14,674 nt of DNA from an uncultured Lachnospiraceae bacterium (GCA_900555195.1 USKC01000041.1:1-14674), one strand, 5' to 3'. Shown: positions 1 to 7,509, numbered from the stretch's first letter. The notes: generated by a model not told the origin, from the letters alone. Numbers and translations: made by a program.

Positions 1-13
1 AAAGGAGAGAAGG

Positions 14-682
14 ATGTATACACATATTTTATTCGACCTGGATGGAACCATCAGCGATCCCGGGCCGGGAATTACCAAAAGCGTACAGTATGCCCTGAGG
101 GCTGAAGGGATTGAGGTGAAGGATCCAAAGGTTCTGGAGAAGTTCATAGGACCGCCGTTGGTGGACAGCTTTATGGAATTCTATGGATTTGATGAGCAGC
201 GTGCGCTGCGGGCGGTGGAAAAGTACAGAGAGCGTTTCTCAAAGGTGGGAATGTATGAAAATACGCTATACCCGGGCATGCGGGAACTTTTGACAGGGTT
301 GAAACGGGATGGGTTCCATCTGGCGGTGGCTTCCAGCAAGCCGGAATACTTTGTAACAAAAATATTAGGGTATTTTGGAATTTTGGAATGCTTTGAAGCG
401 ACGGTGGGAAGCGAACTGGACGGAAGGCGCAGCAGGAAGGAAGAAGTGGTGGAAGAAGCGCTGCGCCGCCTGTTTTTGGAAAAGGAAATCGCATATGATG
501 CTACGGTAATGGTAGGAGACCGGAAATTTGATATATTGGGTGCACGCGAAATGGGGTTGCCTGCGATCGGAGTGGCGTATGGCTATGCGCCTGAAGGGGA
601 ACTGAAGGCATGCGCGCCTTGGGCGATTGCTTCAGATGTGGAAGAACTGGGCCGCATTCTGCGTACTCTCTCGGAGGTGTGA
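14..682 (+). CDS. HAD-superfamily hydrolase, phosphoglycolate-phosphatase-like
   Basis: This is a 222-residue cytosolic HAD (subfamily IA) phosphatase. Motif I is FDLDGT, with the nucleophile Asp8 and the acid/base Asp10. Motif II is the Ser pair at 107-108, motif III is a Lys near 142, and motif IV is VGDRKFD with Asp169 and Asp173. The helical cap lies between about residues 15 and 90. Length and motif order match the Gph/PpaX group, which hydrolyses small phosphomonoesters such as 2-phosphoglycolate or pyrophosphate. The substrate cannot be read from sequence, and a 5'-nucleotidase role is also possible. The ATG follows a strong AAAGGAGAG ribosome binding site at positions 2-10. The upstream neighbour and promoter lie outside the window. 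No clear terminator follows, and the next gene begins about 90 bp downstream on the same strand. Confidence 0.9.
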   Translation: MYTHILFDLDGTISDPGPGITKSVQYALRAEGIEVKDPKVLEKFIGPPLVDSFMEFYGFDEQRALRAVEKYRERFSKVGMYENTLYPGMRELLTGLKRDGFHLAVASSKPEYFVTKILGYFGILECFEATVGSELDGRRSRKEEVVEEALRRLFLEKEIAYDATVMVGDRKFDILGAREMGLPAIGVAYGYAPEGELKACAPWAIASDVEELGRILRTLSEV

Positions 683-737
683 TTTTGTGACAATTCTACC
701 TGTACGGGGCTGTCTGGGAACTGTGCGGATGTGAAAG

Positions 738-758
738 GAGCCGGACGCATGCCGGTTC
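738..758 (+). other. Small hairpin over a ribosome binding site
   Basis: GAGCCGG (738-744) pairs with CCGGTTC (752-758) around a 7-nt loop, with one G·U pair. The stem covers the end of the AAAGGAG motif at 734-740, and the loop contains the ATG at 749. It could limit initiation at that ATG. The ATG is not in frame with the CPBP protease body, so the role is uncertain. There is no T-run, so it is not an intrinsic terminator. Confidence 0.3.
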
Positions 759-770
759 AGAAAAAGCTGT

Positions 771-1652
771 ATGGATTCGGGCATTTGGAAATGGAGGAAA
801 AGAGAATTGAAGAAAAAAGAAGAGATGCGGGGAGAAAAAAAACAGCATGCTCCGCTCCGCGCATTCCTGTTCTTCCTGATCGCGCTTTTAGTCTATGAAA
901 TAGGAAGGACAGCAGGAACGTTGGCAGTGGGGCTTTTGTCGGGGCCATTGCTTGTTGGAATGGGAGGAAAAGGGGCAGAAGGGTTGCAGGATGGCCTGAT
1001 GCTGCTGGCGGCGCCGCTTGGAGGCGCTGTCGCCTGTATTGGTGTATTCGGCAGGAAACTCTGTTTCGGCCATTGGAGGCAGGAACAAATTGCACCGAAG
1101 GATGGGACGGAGAGAAAGCCGTTGCAGATACGCATGGCTTTCCTGGTTTTCGCAGCGGCTTCCGCGCTGGGACTGAACCTGCTTCTGGCGCTCCTTCATA
1201 TTACACAGCAGTCTTCAGCATTTGAGGAAGTGGCCGCTGTGCAGGCAGCGGTGCCTGTGTGGATGGGCCTGTGCATATACGGGATCTGCGCTCCTTTTTC
1301 GGAAGAACTGTCCTTTCGCGGCTTAATCTATGGCAAGGCGCGCTCCCTGTTCCCTCCTGCAGCTGCCATGGTATTTTCCGGCCTTTTGTTCGGACTTTCC
1401 CATGGAAATCTGGTACAGGCCATATATGGATGTATCCTGGGAACCATATTGAGTTTCATATATGAAAGGGAAGGGAGACTGTTGGAACCGGTATTGTTCC
1501 ACGGTGTGGCCAACCTGGCCGTATATCTGTTGATCGATGTATGGGGGCTTGGAATGCGCCTGAGCGTTGCAGGAGCCTGGTTCCTGTGCGTGCTGCTGCT
1601 TCTGATGGCGGTCTCAGCGGGTTGGATGTGTTATGGAAGGGGGCGCAAATAG
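771..1652 (+). CDS. CPBP-family intramembrane metalloprotease (Abi/CAAX-like)
   Basis: This is a polytopic membrane protein of up to 293 residues. All three CPBP signatures are intact: EExxxR (Glu178, Glu179, Arg183 in SEELSFRG), FxxxH (Phe207 to His211) and HxxxN (His244 to Asn248). In this family the Glu and His residues bind the catalytic metal within the membrane. About seven hydrophobic segments are visible, starting near residue 31. Family members include CAAX prenyl proteases, bacteriocin self-immunity proteins and poorly known housekeeping proteases, so the substrate is unknown. The start is doubtful. Neither ATG 771 nor the in-frame ATG 825 has a good ribosome binding site. The best one (734-740) serves ATG 749, which is in another frame and would join this frame only if one A were lost from the A8 run at 835-842. 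No partner gene identifies its job. Confidence 0.82.
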   Translation: MDSGIWKWRKRELKKKEEMRGEKKQHAPLRAFLFFLIALLVYEIGRTAGTLAVGLLSGPLLVGMGGKGAEGLQDGLMLLAAPLGGAVACIGVFGRKLCFGHWRQEQIAPKDGTERKPLQIRMAFLVFAAASALGLNLLLALLHITQQSSAFEEVAAVQAAVPVWMGLCIYGICAPFSEELSFRGLIYGKARSLFPPAAAMVFSGLLFGLSHGNLVQAIYGCILGTILSFIYEREGRLLEPVLFHGVANLAVYLLIDVWGLGMRLSVAGAWFLCVLLLLMAVSAGWMCYGRGRK

Positions 1653-1750
1653 AGAGACCTTCGGCGGCCCAAACAGCAAGATATCTGGCAGCCCAGGCGG
1701 CGGGGGACGGGCATGCTTTGAACCGGCTCCCGGGCCTGACGCCATGAAGT

Positions 1751-1788
1751 AACATGCCCTGCAGCGCCCTGCGGAAACATGCCCTGCA
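1751..1788. repeat. Short direct repeats upstream of a predicted promoter
   Basis: The 13-mer AACATGCCCTGCA occurs at 1751-1763 and again at 1776-1788. Its core GCCCTGC also occurs at 1766-1772, which makes three copies just upstream of the predicted -35 element at 1793. The position suits an activator-binding site, but the repeats could equally be a chance local duplication. Confidence 0.35.
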
Positions 1789-1792
1789 AAAA

Positions 1793-1821
1793 TTGAATTC
1801 GCTATGCGGATATGCTATGCT
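1793..1821 (+). promoter_or_regulatory. Predicted sigma-A promoter for the inositol-phosphatase gene
   Basis: TTGAAT (1793-1798), a 17-bp spacer and TATGCT (1816-1821), with a TGC extended -10 at 1813-1815. Each hexamer matches consensus at four of six bases. Transcription would start near 1828, giving a leader of about 100 nt. The leader could fold from its first bases: 1828-1842 pairs with 1860-1872, with G·U pairs and a small bulge. Confidence 0.45.
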
Positions 1822-1928
1822 TAGTCTGTTCTGTTTTTTATCAGAGACCAGTCAGGACGGATGAAACGGAACAAGGCTGAATCTGACAGACATAAGATTT
1901 CCGGGAACGGAAGAAAGGAAGGGAACAG

Positions 1929-2714
1929 ATGTATATAGAAATGGAGGAAGTATTGGCAATCGTGAAGGAGGCCGGATCGCTTTTGTTCGACAGGCAGGAG
2001 GCTTCATGCATCACAGTGAAGGGAGTGGCGGATTATGTGACGCAGGTGGATTTCCATGTACAGGAGTTCATTCGCACCCGCCTGGAAGAAAGATGGCCGG
2101 ATGTACAGTTTATGGGGGAGGAAAAAGACAACAGCGACCTGGATTTTGGCAAGGCTGTCTGGATTTTGGATCCCGTGGACGGAACGACCAACCTGATTCA
2201 TGGATTTATGCACAGCGCGATTTCCTTGGCTTTGTGTGAACAGGGACGGGTCAGCTGCGGTGTGATCTATCTGCCTTTTACTGGGGAATGCTTCTATGCG
2301 CAGCGGGGAAAAGGCGCATATAGGGATGGAGAACGCATTCATGTCAGCGAGGCGGCAGCCATGCAGGACAGCCTGATTTCCGTAGGCACTGCGCCGTATG
2401 CGCATGAGTATGCGGATTATAATTTTGACCTTTTTAAGCGGATCTTCTTAGATTGCCAGGACATCCGCAGGATCGGCTCGGCGGCCATTGAACTGGCCTA
2501 TGTGGCCAGCGGCAGGCTGGATGCATTTTTTGAACGGGATCTGAAGCCATGGGATTTCGCGGCGGGCCTTTTACTGGTGGAAGAAGCGGGCGGAACGGTG
2601 ACAGACTTTGAAGGAAAAGATGTGATCGCATGGCAGCGCGGGAGCATTCTTGGAAGCAATGGAAAGATAGGGAAAATCCTCGTTGAAGAATATATGAAGG
2701 AAAAGAAGGAATAG
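1929..2714 (+). CDS. Inositol monophosphatase family protein (SuhB/IMPase-like)
   Basis: This 261-residue cytosolic protein belongs to the Mg-dependent, Li-sensitive phosphatase family. The metal ligands are visible: Glu64 in GEE, then DPVDGTTN (Asp81, Asp84, Thr86), and Asp209 in the second family motif WDFAAG, followed by EEAGG. Length is normal and no domain is missing. Members remove phosphate from myo-inositol 1-phosphate, histidinol phosphate, fructose 1,6-bisphosphate or 3'-phosphoadenosine 5'-phosphate. Which substrate applies here cannot be settled by eye. The ATG has an AAAGGAAGGG ribosome binding site at 1913-1922. The gene seems to stand alone, with its own predicted promoter at 1793 and a large hairpin rather than a gene downstream. 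Confidence 0.9.
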   Translation: MYIEMEEVLAIVKEAGSLLFDRQEASCITVKGVADYVTQVDFHVQEFIRTRLEERWPDVQFMGEEKDNSDLDFGKAVWILDPVDGTTNLIHGFMHSAISLALCEQGRVSCGVIYLPFTGECFYAQRGKGAYRDGERIHVSEAAAMQDSLISVGTAPYAHEYADYNFDLFKRIFLDCQDIRRIGSAAIELAYVASGRLDAFFERDLKPWDFAAGLLLVEEAGGTVTDFEGKDVIAWQRGSILGSNGKIGKILVEEYMKEKKE

Positions 2715-2766
2715 GAAAACGTGTTTCTTTTTACGTCTGGACTGTGACCATGTACGGATTTTCCGG

Positions 2767-2855
2767 GTGTACATAAATCCATTTTTCTGCCATCCGTCTG
2801 AACCGGGAGAATATCCGAACCGGGCGGATGGCAAGGAAAATGGATTTATGTGTAT
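2767..2855 (+). repeat. Long near-perfect intergenic hairpin (about 33 bp stem)
   Basis: Bases 2767-2800 pair with 2821-2855. The core 2771-2785 matches 2837-2851 perfectly over 15 bp, and GCCATCCG (2789-2796) pairs with CGGATGGC (2825-2832). The only interruption is one bulged A at 2833. The loop is 2801-2820. About six pairs are G·U when read as plus-strand RNA, and these would be A·C mismatches on the other strand. No T-run follows, so it is not a standard terminator. It could be a processed 3' end of the upstream gene, a small RNA, or a palindromic MITE/REP-like element. The octamer GAACCGGG occurs twice (2800-2807 and 2817-2824). The rest of the 296-bp gap (2715-3010) holds the promoter at 2870 and no gene. 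Confidence 0.7.
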
Positions 2856-2869
2856 GCAGGGAATTTGGC

Positions 2870-2898
2870 TTGACATCCGCTTTGATTGCATGCACAAT
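2870..2898 (+). promoter_or_regulatory. Predicted sigma-A promoter for the SGNH-NERD-HAD-ABC gene run
   Basis: A perfect TTGACA -35 (2870-2875) is followed by a 17-bp spacer and CACAAT (2893-2898), which matches the -10 consensus at four of six bases. Transcription would start near 2905, about 105 nt before the GTG of the SGNH gene. It lies just after the large hairpin. No operator was recognised. Confidence 0.5.
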
Positions 2899-3010
2899 AA
2901 TTATGAATGAAAGAGGAATGAGACAGGTGATCGTTTCCTTTTGTGCGCCATACAGCCCATAATCTATGAAAACGGATGAAGGCAGTCGGGAACGATAAGG
3001 AGGAGAGAAC

Positions 3011-4141
3011 GTGCCAAACGGGAAAAAAGGAAAGAAATCCTATGGATGGAGGGCGCTTCTGGCGGTCGTCTGCGCAGGATGCATATGGCTGCAGACAGCT
3101 GCCGGCCTGACGGTTCAGGCACAGGGAAATGGAGAGGCAAGCCAGGAGGAAGCCGCACAGGCCCTCTATGCTGCGCAAATGGCGGCATATCAGCAGGCAC
3201 AGGCAGAATATGCGGCACAGCTTGCAGCTTATCAGCAGGCCCTTCTGGAACAGGCGCAGGCCCCGTTAGAAGCGCAGCTTGCCGCCCAGCAAGCAGCACA
3301 GCAGCAGGCCATGGAGCAGGCGCAGCAAGCCCTTGCGCAGCAACAGGCCATGGAGCAGGCGCAGCAGGCGGCGGGGCAGCTTTCCACAGGACAGCTGATT
3401 GCAGCGGGGCTTTTGAACAATGCGCCTGACAGTTCTTTGAAGGGAAAGACGGTTTCCATACTCGGGGACAGCATCTCCACTTATGCGGGATATATTCCGG
3501 AAGGGTACGCCTGCTTTTATCCGGATGCGAACAATGATGTGACAGATGTAACCCAGACGTGGTGGATGCAGGTGCTGTACAATACGGGGATGCGCCTGCT
3601 GGTGAACGGTTCCTATTCAGCCAGCGCCGTATGCGGGGATTCCAGGGCAGAGAATTCCAGCGCGGGCTGCAGCAACCGGCGGGTCACAGACCTGATGGGA
3701 GCGGATGGGAGCGTTCCGGATGTGATTCTCGTCTATATGGGGGCGAACGATTTCTTCCATTCGATAGAATTGGGAACGTATTCGGGAGTGGCTACGCACA
3801 GGACGGATCATTTTGTCTGGAATTTCACGGAAGGATACGAGCTGATGCTTCAGAAGCTTCAGGCGGTGTATCCCACCTCGCGCATTTACTGCATGACTCT
3901 GGTTGAGTCCAATTCCGGAGATCATCCGCGCGTGAATGAGAACGGCAATACGATTGCGGACTATAACCGCAGGATCAAAGAGATCGCGGCGGCACATGGA
4001 CTTCCGGTGATTGATGTGCATAACTGCGGGATAGAGGTCTATGAACTGAATCAATATACGAGCGACGGAACCCACCCGAACAAGGCGGGAGCACAGAAAA
4101 TGGCAACTTATGTGACGAATGCGCTTCTGGCAGGAGGCTGA
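3011..4141 (+). CDS. Secreted SGNH/GDSL-family hydrolase with Ala/Gln-rich stalk
   Basis: This 376-residue protein carries a basic N-terminus and a hydrophobic segment (about residues 13-33) that acts as a signal peptide or anchor. Residues 45-122 are an Ala/Gln/Glu-rich region likely to be helical or coiled-coil. The SGNH hydrolase domain spans about 145-376. Its blocks are visible: GDS with the catalytic Ser154, a Gly-containing block near 200, GAND (Gly244, Asn246, Asp247), and DGTHPN with Asp352 and His355. Such enzymes are esterases or lipases, often removing acetyl groups from polysaccharide or peptidoglycan. The stalk suggests that the domain is held away from the membrane or cell wall. 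The substrate is unknown. The GTG start follows AAGGAGGAGAG at 2997-3007. The NERD gene begins 11 bp downstream, so the two are probably co-transcribed. Confidence 0.88.
   Translation: MPNGKKGKKSYGWRALLAVVCAGCIWLQTAAGLTVQAQGNGEASQEEAAQALYAAQMAAYQQAQAEYAAQLAAYQQALLEQAQAPLEAQLAAQQAAQQQAMEQAQQALAQQQAMEQAQQAAGQLSTGQLIAAGLLNNAPDSSLKGKTVSILGDSISTYAGYIPEGYACFYPDANNDVTDVTQTWWMQVLYNTGMRLLVNGSYSASAVCGDSRAENSSAGCSNRRVTDLMGADGSVPDVILVYMGANDFFHSIELGTYSGVATHRTDHFVWNFTEGYELMLQKLQAVYPTSRIYCMTLVESNSGDHPRVNENGNTIADYNRRIKEIAAAHGLPVIDVHNCGIEVYELNQYTSDGTHPNKAGAQKMATYVTNALLAGG
3305..3366 (+). repeat. Coding direct repeat in the Ala/Gln-rich region
   Basis: The same 23 bases occur at 3305-3327 and 3344-3366, a spacing of 39 bp (13 codons). 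Each copy encodes QAMEQAQQ. A second, looser protein repeat (AAYQQA at residues 58 and 72) lies upstream. Repeats of this kind can change in number by slippage, so stalk length may vary among strains. Confidence 0.75.
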
Positions 4142-4152
4142 CAGGAGGGTAT

Positions 4153-4869
4153 ATGCTTTCTGTATTGATCGTGATACTGGTTTTGGTATATTGGTACCGC
4201 CTGCGCCTGAATCAGAGACTGGATCGGAGTCAGCTGGCGCACAGTTCCTATTATGAACTGTCCTATGGCGGGGAAAAGAAGTGTACAAAAGAGGCTGCGT
4301 CCATCCTGAGCGATGTGAGCGGTTATAAGAAAATACTTCTTGGCTGGAAACACCTGGAAAAGAATGGCCCGGTGTCTGCAGACATTATCCTTTTGCATGA
4401 AACGGGGATTTATGTGTTTGAGACGAAAGAGTATGCGGGCTGGATTTCCGGCGGGATGGAAGAAGAATATTGGGTACAGACCCTCAGCACGGGAAAATAC
4501 ACGTCCTGTCAGAACTATTTTTATAATCCCATGCTGAAGATGGAGGGCTGTATTGCCTGCATGCAAAAGGAACTGCCGGATATGAACTGGCTGCCTTATT
4601 ACCGCGTTGCGGTATTCGGGGACGGCTGCGAACTGGAGAATGCCGGACTGACGGATCGGGAATCCAAGATCATTCATCTGCGCCAGCTGTCCTATACCAT
4701 ATATGGAATGATCCGCAGCGCACATAAATTCCTTGCGCCGCAGGTGATCGACGAGATTTATGCGCGTCTTTGCACCCCTGGAGCCTGCGAAGACCACAGT
4801 GCCTGCAGACGCTCCGGCGCCTGTGAAAATGTGCATATGCCGCAGAAGCATGAAAGCCTGAGGCCTTGA
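4153..4869 (+). CDS. Membrane-anchored NERD-domain protein
   Basis: This 238-residue protein starts with a single hydrophobic segment (residues 1-15) followed by basic residues, which places the rest in the cytoplasm. A NERD (nuclease-related) domain covers about 38-165. Its PD-(D/E)xK-like core is ADIILL with Asp77, then FETKEYAG with Glu90 and Lys92, followed by a conserved region around QNYFYNP. The fold suggests DNA cleavage or binding, but family function is poorly known. After the domain the tail has four Cys at regular spacing (207, 212, 218, 224) with His215 and His228 nearby, which may bind metal. The ATG has AGGAGG at 4143-4148, 11 bp after the SGNH stop. Its TGA overlaps an ATG of the next frame, which suggests coupling. 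Confidence 0.8.
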   Translation: MLSVLIVILVLVYWYRLRLNQRLDRSQLAHSSYYELSYGGEKKCTKEAASILSDVSGYKKILLGWKHLEKNGPVSADIILLHETGIYVFETKEYAGWISGGMEEEYWVQTLSTGKYTSCQNYFYNPMLKMEGCIACMQKELPDMNWLPYYRVAVFGDGCELENAGLTDRESKIIHLRQLSYTIYGMIRSAHKFLAPQVIDEIYARLCTPGACEDHSACRRSGACENVHMPQKHESLRP

Positions 4870-4988
4870 TGGCCTGCGTTTTTGCGGCCGCAGCCTGGGG
4901 AACATTCCAGGCGGTGTCAGGCTATGGCGGTTATGTGATGGGCCGCAGGATGGATATAAATGTACACGGGAGGCAGAATTCAAGAAAG

Positions 4989-5699
4989 ATGGAATCAAAA
5001 TACACAACTTTGCTGCTGGATATAGACGGAACTTTGCTGGACTTCGCGGCTGCAGAACATCAGGCGTTCGGCAAAGCGATGTCTCTGCATGGATTTACAG
5101 CGACGGATGAGGAATACCGTCTCTATTCGGGCATCAACAAAGCGCTGTGGGAAGCGTTTGAACGGGGAGAAGTGGAACGGGAGGAGCTGTTGGTTCTTCG
5201 TTTCCGGCGTCTGCTGGAAGCGCTTCAGCGAAACGGCGATCCCGTTCTTATGGAGCAGGATTATCAGAGGCTGCTGGGAGAATGTGCGGTTCTGATGGAT
5301 GGCGCGGAGGAAATCCTTTCCTATCTCGCGCCGAAATATGCGCTGTATGTGGTGACCAATGGAGTGGAAGAGACCCAGCGGAACCGCCTGCGCCTTTCCG
5401 GGATCGAACGGTACATGGACGGCGTGTTCATCTCCGAATCGATCGGATATCAGAAACCGCAGAAGGAGTTCTTCGATTGCTGCTTTGCACAGATTCCGGA
5501 GAAGAGAAAGGACAGATTCCTGATTATCGGGGACTCTTTCACTTCGGATATTCAGGGAGGCATCAATGCCGGGATCGATACATGCTGGTTCCATCCAACG
5601 GGAGAACCGGGGACGGATAAGATTCAGACTAGGAAAGTGCGGGAAGGCTTTCTGGACCTGGAGATTGGCAGCCTGCATGATTTGATGGAATTGCTTTAA
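4989..5699 (+). CDS. YjjG-family HAD hydrolase (predicted noncanonical pyrimidine nucleotidase)
   Basis: This is a 236-residue cytosolic HAD-IA phosphatase. Motif I is LDIDGTLLDF (Asp11, Asp13), motif II is VVTNG (Thr123, Asn124), motif III is KPQKEFF (Lys156), and motif IV is IIGDSFTSDI (Asp182, Asp187). The motif I context, the cap and the YQKPQKEFF segment resemble YjjG, a nucleotidase thought to clear damaged or noncanonical pyrimidine nucleotides. The substrate is inferred from family only. I chose ATG 4989 because family members start a few residues before motif I, and GGGAGG lies at 4968-4973, although that spacing is long. The frame is open further upstream. ATG 4869 overlaps the NERD stop as TGATG and would add 40 residues. 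A 48-bp gap with no terminator precedes the ABC genes. Confidence 0.85.
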   Translation: MESKYTTLLLDIDGTLLDFAAAEHQAFGKAMSLHGFTATDEEYRLYSGINKALWEAFERGEVEREELLVLRFRRLLEALQRNGDPVLMEQDYQRLLGECAVLMDGAEEILSYLAPKYALYVVTNGVEETQRNRLRLSGIERYMDGVFISESIGYQKPQKEFFDCCFAQIPEKRKDRFLIIGDSFTSDIQGGINAGIDTCWFHPTGEPGTDKIQTRKVREGFLDLEIGSLHDLMELL

Positions 5700-5747
5700 G
5701 GGCGGATCGCTTATGGGAGGAGCGGCCGGAGGAAAAGGAGAGAAGCC

Positions 5748-7505
5748 GTGAAAAAACTGTTGGTATATCTGAAGGATTATAAAAAGGAAACGGTGCTGGC
5801 GCCGCTTTTTAAATTGCTGGAAGCTTCTTTTGAGCTTCTTGTGCCCCTGGTGATGGCGGCCATTATCGATACCGGTATCGGTAATTCCGATACCGGTTAT
5901 ATTCTGAGAATGTGCATGGTGCTGATCCTTTTGGGGATTGTGGGGCTGGTGTGTTCCATCACCGCTCAGTATTTTGCGGCCAAAGCGGCTGTGGGGTTTG
6001 CGGCGAAGATGAAGCATGCCCTGTTCGGGCATATCCAGAGCCTTTCTTTTACGGAAATGGATACCATTGGCACCCCTACGCTGATTACCCGGATGACCAG
6101 CGATGCCAATCAGGTGCAGAACGGGGTGAATATGGTGCTTCGGCTGTTCCTGCGTTCCCCGTTCATTGTATTCGGGGCCATGGTGATGGCGTTTACCATC
6201 GACGTGAAAGCGGCCCTGATCTTTGTGGTGGCCATTCCGCTCCTGTCGATTGTGGTATTTGGGATTATGATGATTACCATGCCCTTATATAAAAAGGTAC
6301 AGAGCGGCCTGGATGCGGTGATGGGGATCACGAGGGAGAACCTGACGGGCATTCGTGTCCTGCGCGCATTCAATAAAGAAGAAAGTGAGATCGATCGGTT
6401 TGAAGAGACGAACGGGGCGCTGACCCTGCTGCAGAAGCATGTGGGGAAATTTTCTGCGCTGATGAACCCGCTCACCTACATCATTATCAATGCGGCGGTG
6501 ATCGCGCTGGTATGGATGGGCGCCTGGCGTGTGGAGAATGGGGCCATTACCCAGGGCGAAGTGGTGGCTTTGGTGAACTATATGTCCCAGATTCTGGTGG
6601 AATTGATTAAGCTGGCTAATTTGATCGTCACGATTACCAAGGCGATTGCCTGCGGCAACCGGATCCAGGGCGTATTCGAAATACAATCCAGCATGAGCGC
6701 GCCGGAACGCGCGGAGGGGACAGCGGAGAAAGAAACGGCAGCGGAAGAAGGAGCGTATTCGGTCGTATTCGACCATGTATGCCTGACCTATAAGAATGCT
6801 GGCGCGGAGTCTCTGACGGACATCAGCTTTGCGGCGAAGCGAGGGGAGACCATCGGCGTCATCGGCGGAACCGGTTCCGGAAAATCCTCCCTGGTGAATC
6901 TGATTCCCCGGTTCTATGACGTGACCAAGGGGCGCATCCTTGTGGATGGAAAAGATGTGCGGGAGTATCCGATCGAGGAGCTGCGCGGGAAGGTAGGAAT
7001 GGTGCTGCAGAAGGCGGTGCTGTTTACCGGAAGCGTACGCGATAACCTGCTGTGGGGCAAAGAGGATGCCACACAGGAGGAACTGGAGCGGGCGCTTTCC
7101 ATCTCCCAGGCAAAAGAATTCGTGGAAGCAAAGGAGGGCGGCCTGGATGCCAAGATCGCGCAGGGCGGAAAGAACCTGTCCGGAGGGCAGAGGCAGAGGC
7201 TGACCATCGCCAGAGCTTTGGTGCGGAATCCTTCTATCCTGATCCTGGACGACAGCGCTTCTGCCCTGGATTATGCGACGGACGCTGCGCTGCGAAAAGC
7301 GCTTCGTGAGATGGAAGACGGCCCCACCGTATTTATCGTTTCCCAGCGCGCATCCTCGATCCGCCATGCGGATCAGATCATTGTGCTGGATGACGGCGAG
7401 GCGGTGGGAATCGGTACGCATGAATCGCTTCTTGCAACCTGTCCCGTCTACCAGGAGATCTATTATTCCCAGTTTGAAAAGAACCGGGCGGCAAAGGAGG
7501 CGTAG
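5748..7505 (+). CDS. ABC exporter half-transporter, degenerate-site subunit
   Basis: This 585-residue protein fuses a six-helix exporter membrane domain (about 15-310) to a nucleotide-binding domain (about 336-580). Walker A is GGTGSGKS (373-380) and the signature is intact LSGGQ (477-481). Walker B reads ILILDD, so Asp502 replaces the catalytic Glu, and the switch His is Gln533. These substitutions mark the non-hydrolysing half of heterodimeric exporters such as TM287/288, BmrCD and LmrCD. It should pair with the next gene product in the membrane to export drugs, lipids or peptides. The substrate is not identifiable, and no peptidase domain or precursor gene is present. The GTG start has AAAGGAG at 5734-5740. 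The stop lies 4 bp before the partner's ATG. Confidence 0.95.
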   Translation: MKKLLVYLKDYKKETVLAPLFKLLEASFELLVPLVMAAIIDTGIGNSDTGYILRMCMVLILLGIVGLVCSITAQYFAAKAAVGFAAKMKHALFGHIQSLSFTEMDTIGTPTLITRMTSDANQVQNGVNMVLRLFLRSPFIVFGAMVMAFTIDVKAALIFVVAIPLLSIVVFGIMMITMPLYKKVQSGLDAVMGITRENLTGIRVLRAFNKEESEIDRFEETNGALTLLQKHVGKFSALMNPLTYIIINAAVIALVWMGAWRVENGAITQGEVVALVNYMSQILVELIKLANLIVTITKAIACGNRIQGVFEIQSSMSAPERAEGTAEKETAAEEGAYSVVFDHVCLTYKNAGAESLTDISFAAKRGETIGVIGGTGSGKSSLVNLIPRFYDVTKGRILVDGKDVREYPIEELRGKVGMVLQKAVLFTGSVRDNLLWGKEDATQEELERALSISQAKEFVEAKEGGLDAKIAQGGKNLSGGQRQRLTIARALVRNPSILILDDSASALDYATDAALRKALREMEDGPTVFIVSQRASSIRHADQIIVLDDGEAVGIGTHESLLATCPVYQEIYYSQFEKNRAAKEA

Positions 7506-7509
7506 GAAG

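Noticed and set aside
1655..1750. GC-rich segment after the CPBP gene as a terminator
   Set aside because: I could not find a clean stem followed by a T-run. The T6 run at 1834-1839 lies beyond the predicted promoter and inside a different stem.
2767..2855. The large hairpin as a normal Rho-independent terminator
   Set aside because: No T-run follows the stem on the plus strand, and the minus-strand stem is weaker with no gene to terminate.
3232..3480. Cys/Ala-rich minus-strand frame opposite the SGNH stalk
   Set aside because: It arises from the complement of the Gln/Ala codon repeats and has no independent support.
5871..5897. Perfect 11-bp inverted repeat with a 5-nt loop near the start of the first ABC gene
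   Set aside because: It lies in coding sequence for a repeated Asp-Thr-Gly segment and is best explained by codon choice. No site-specific element is evident.
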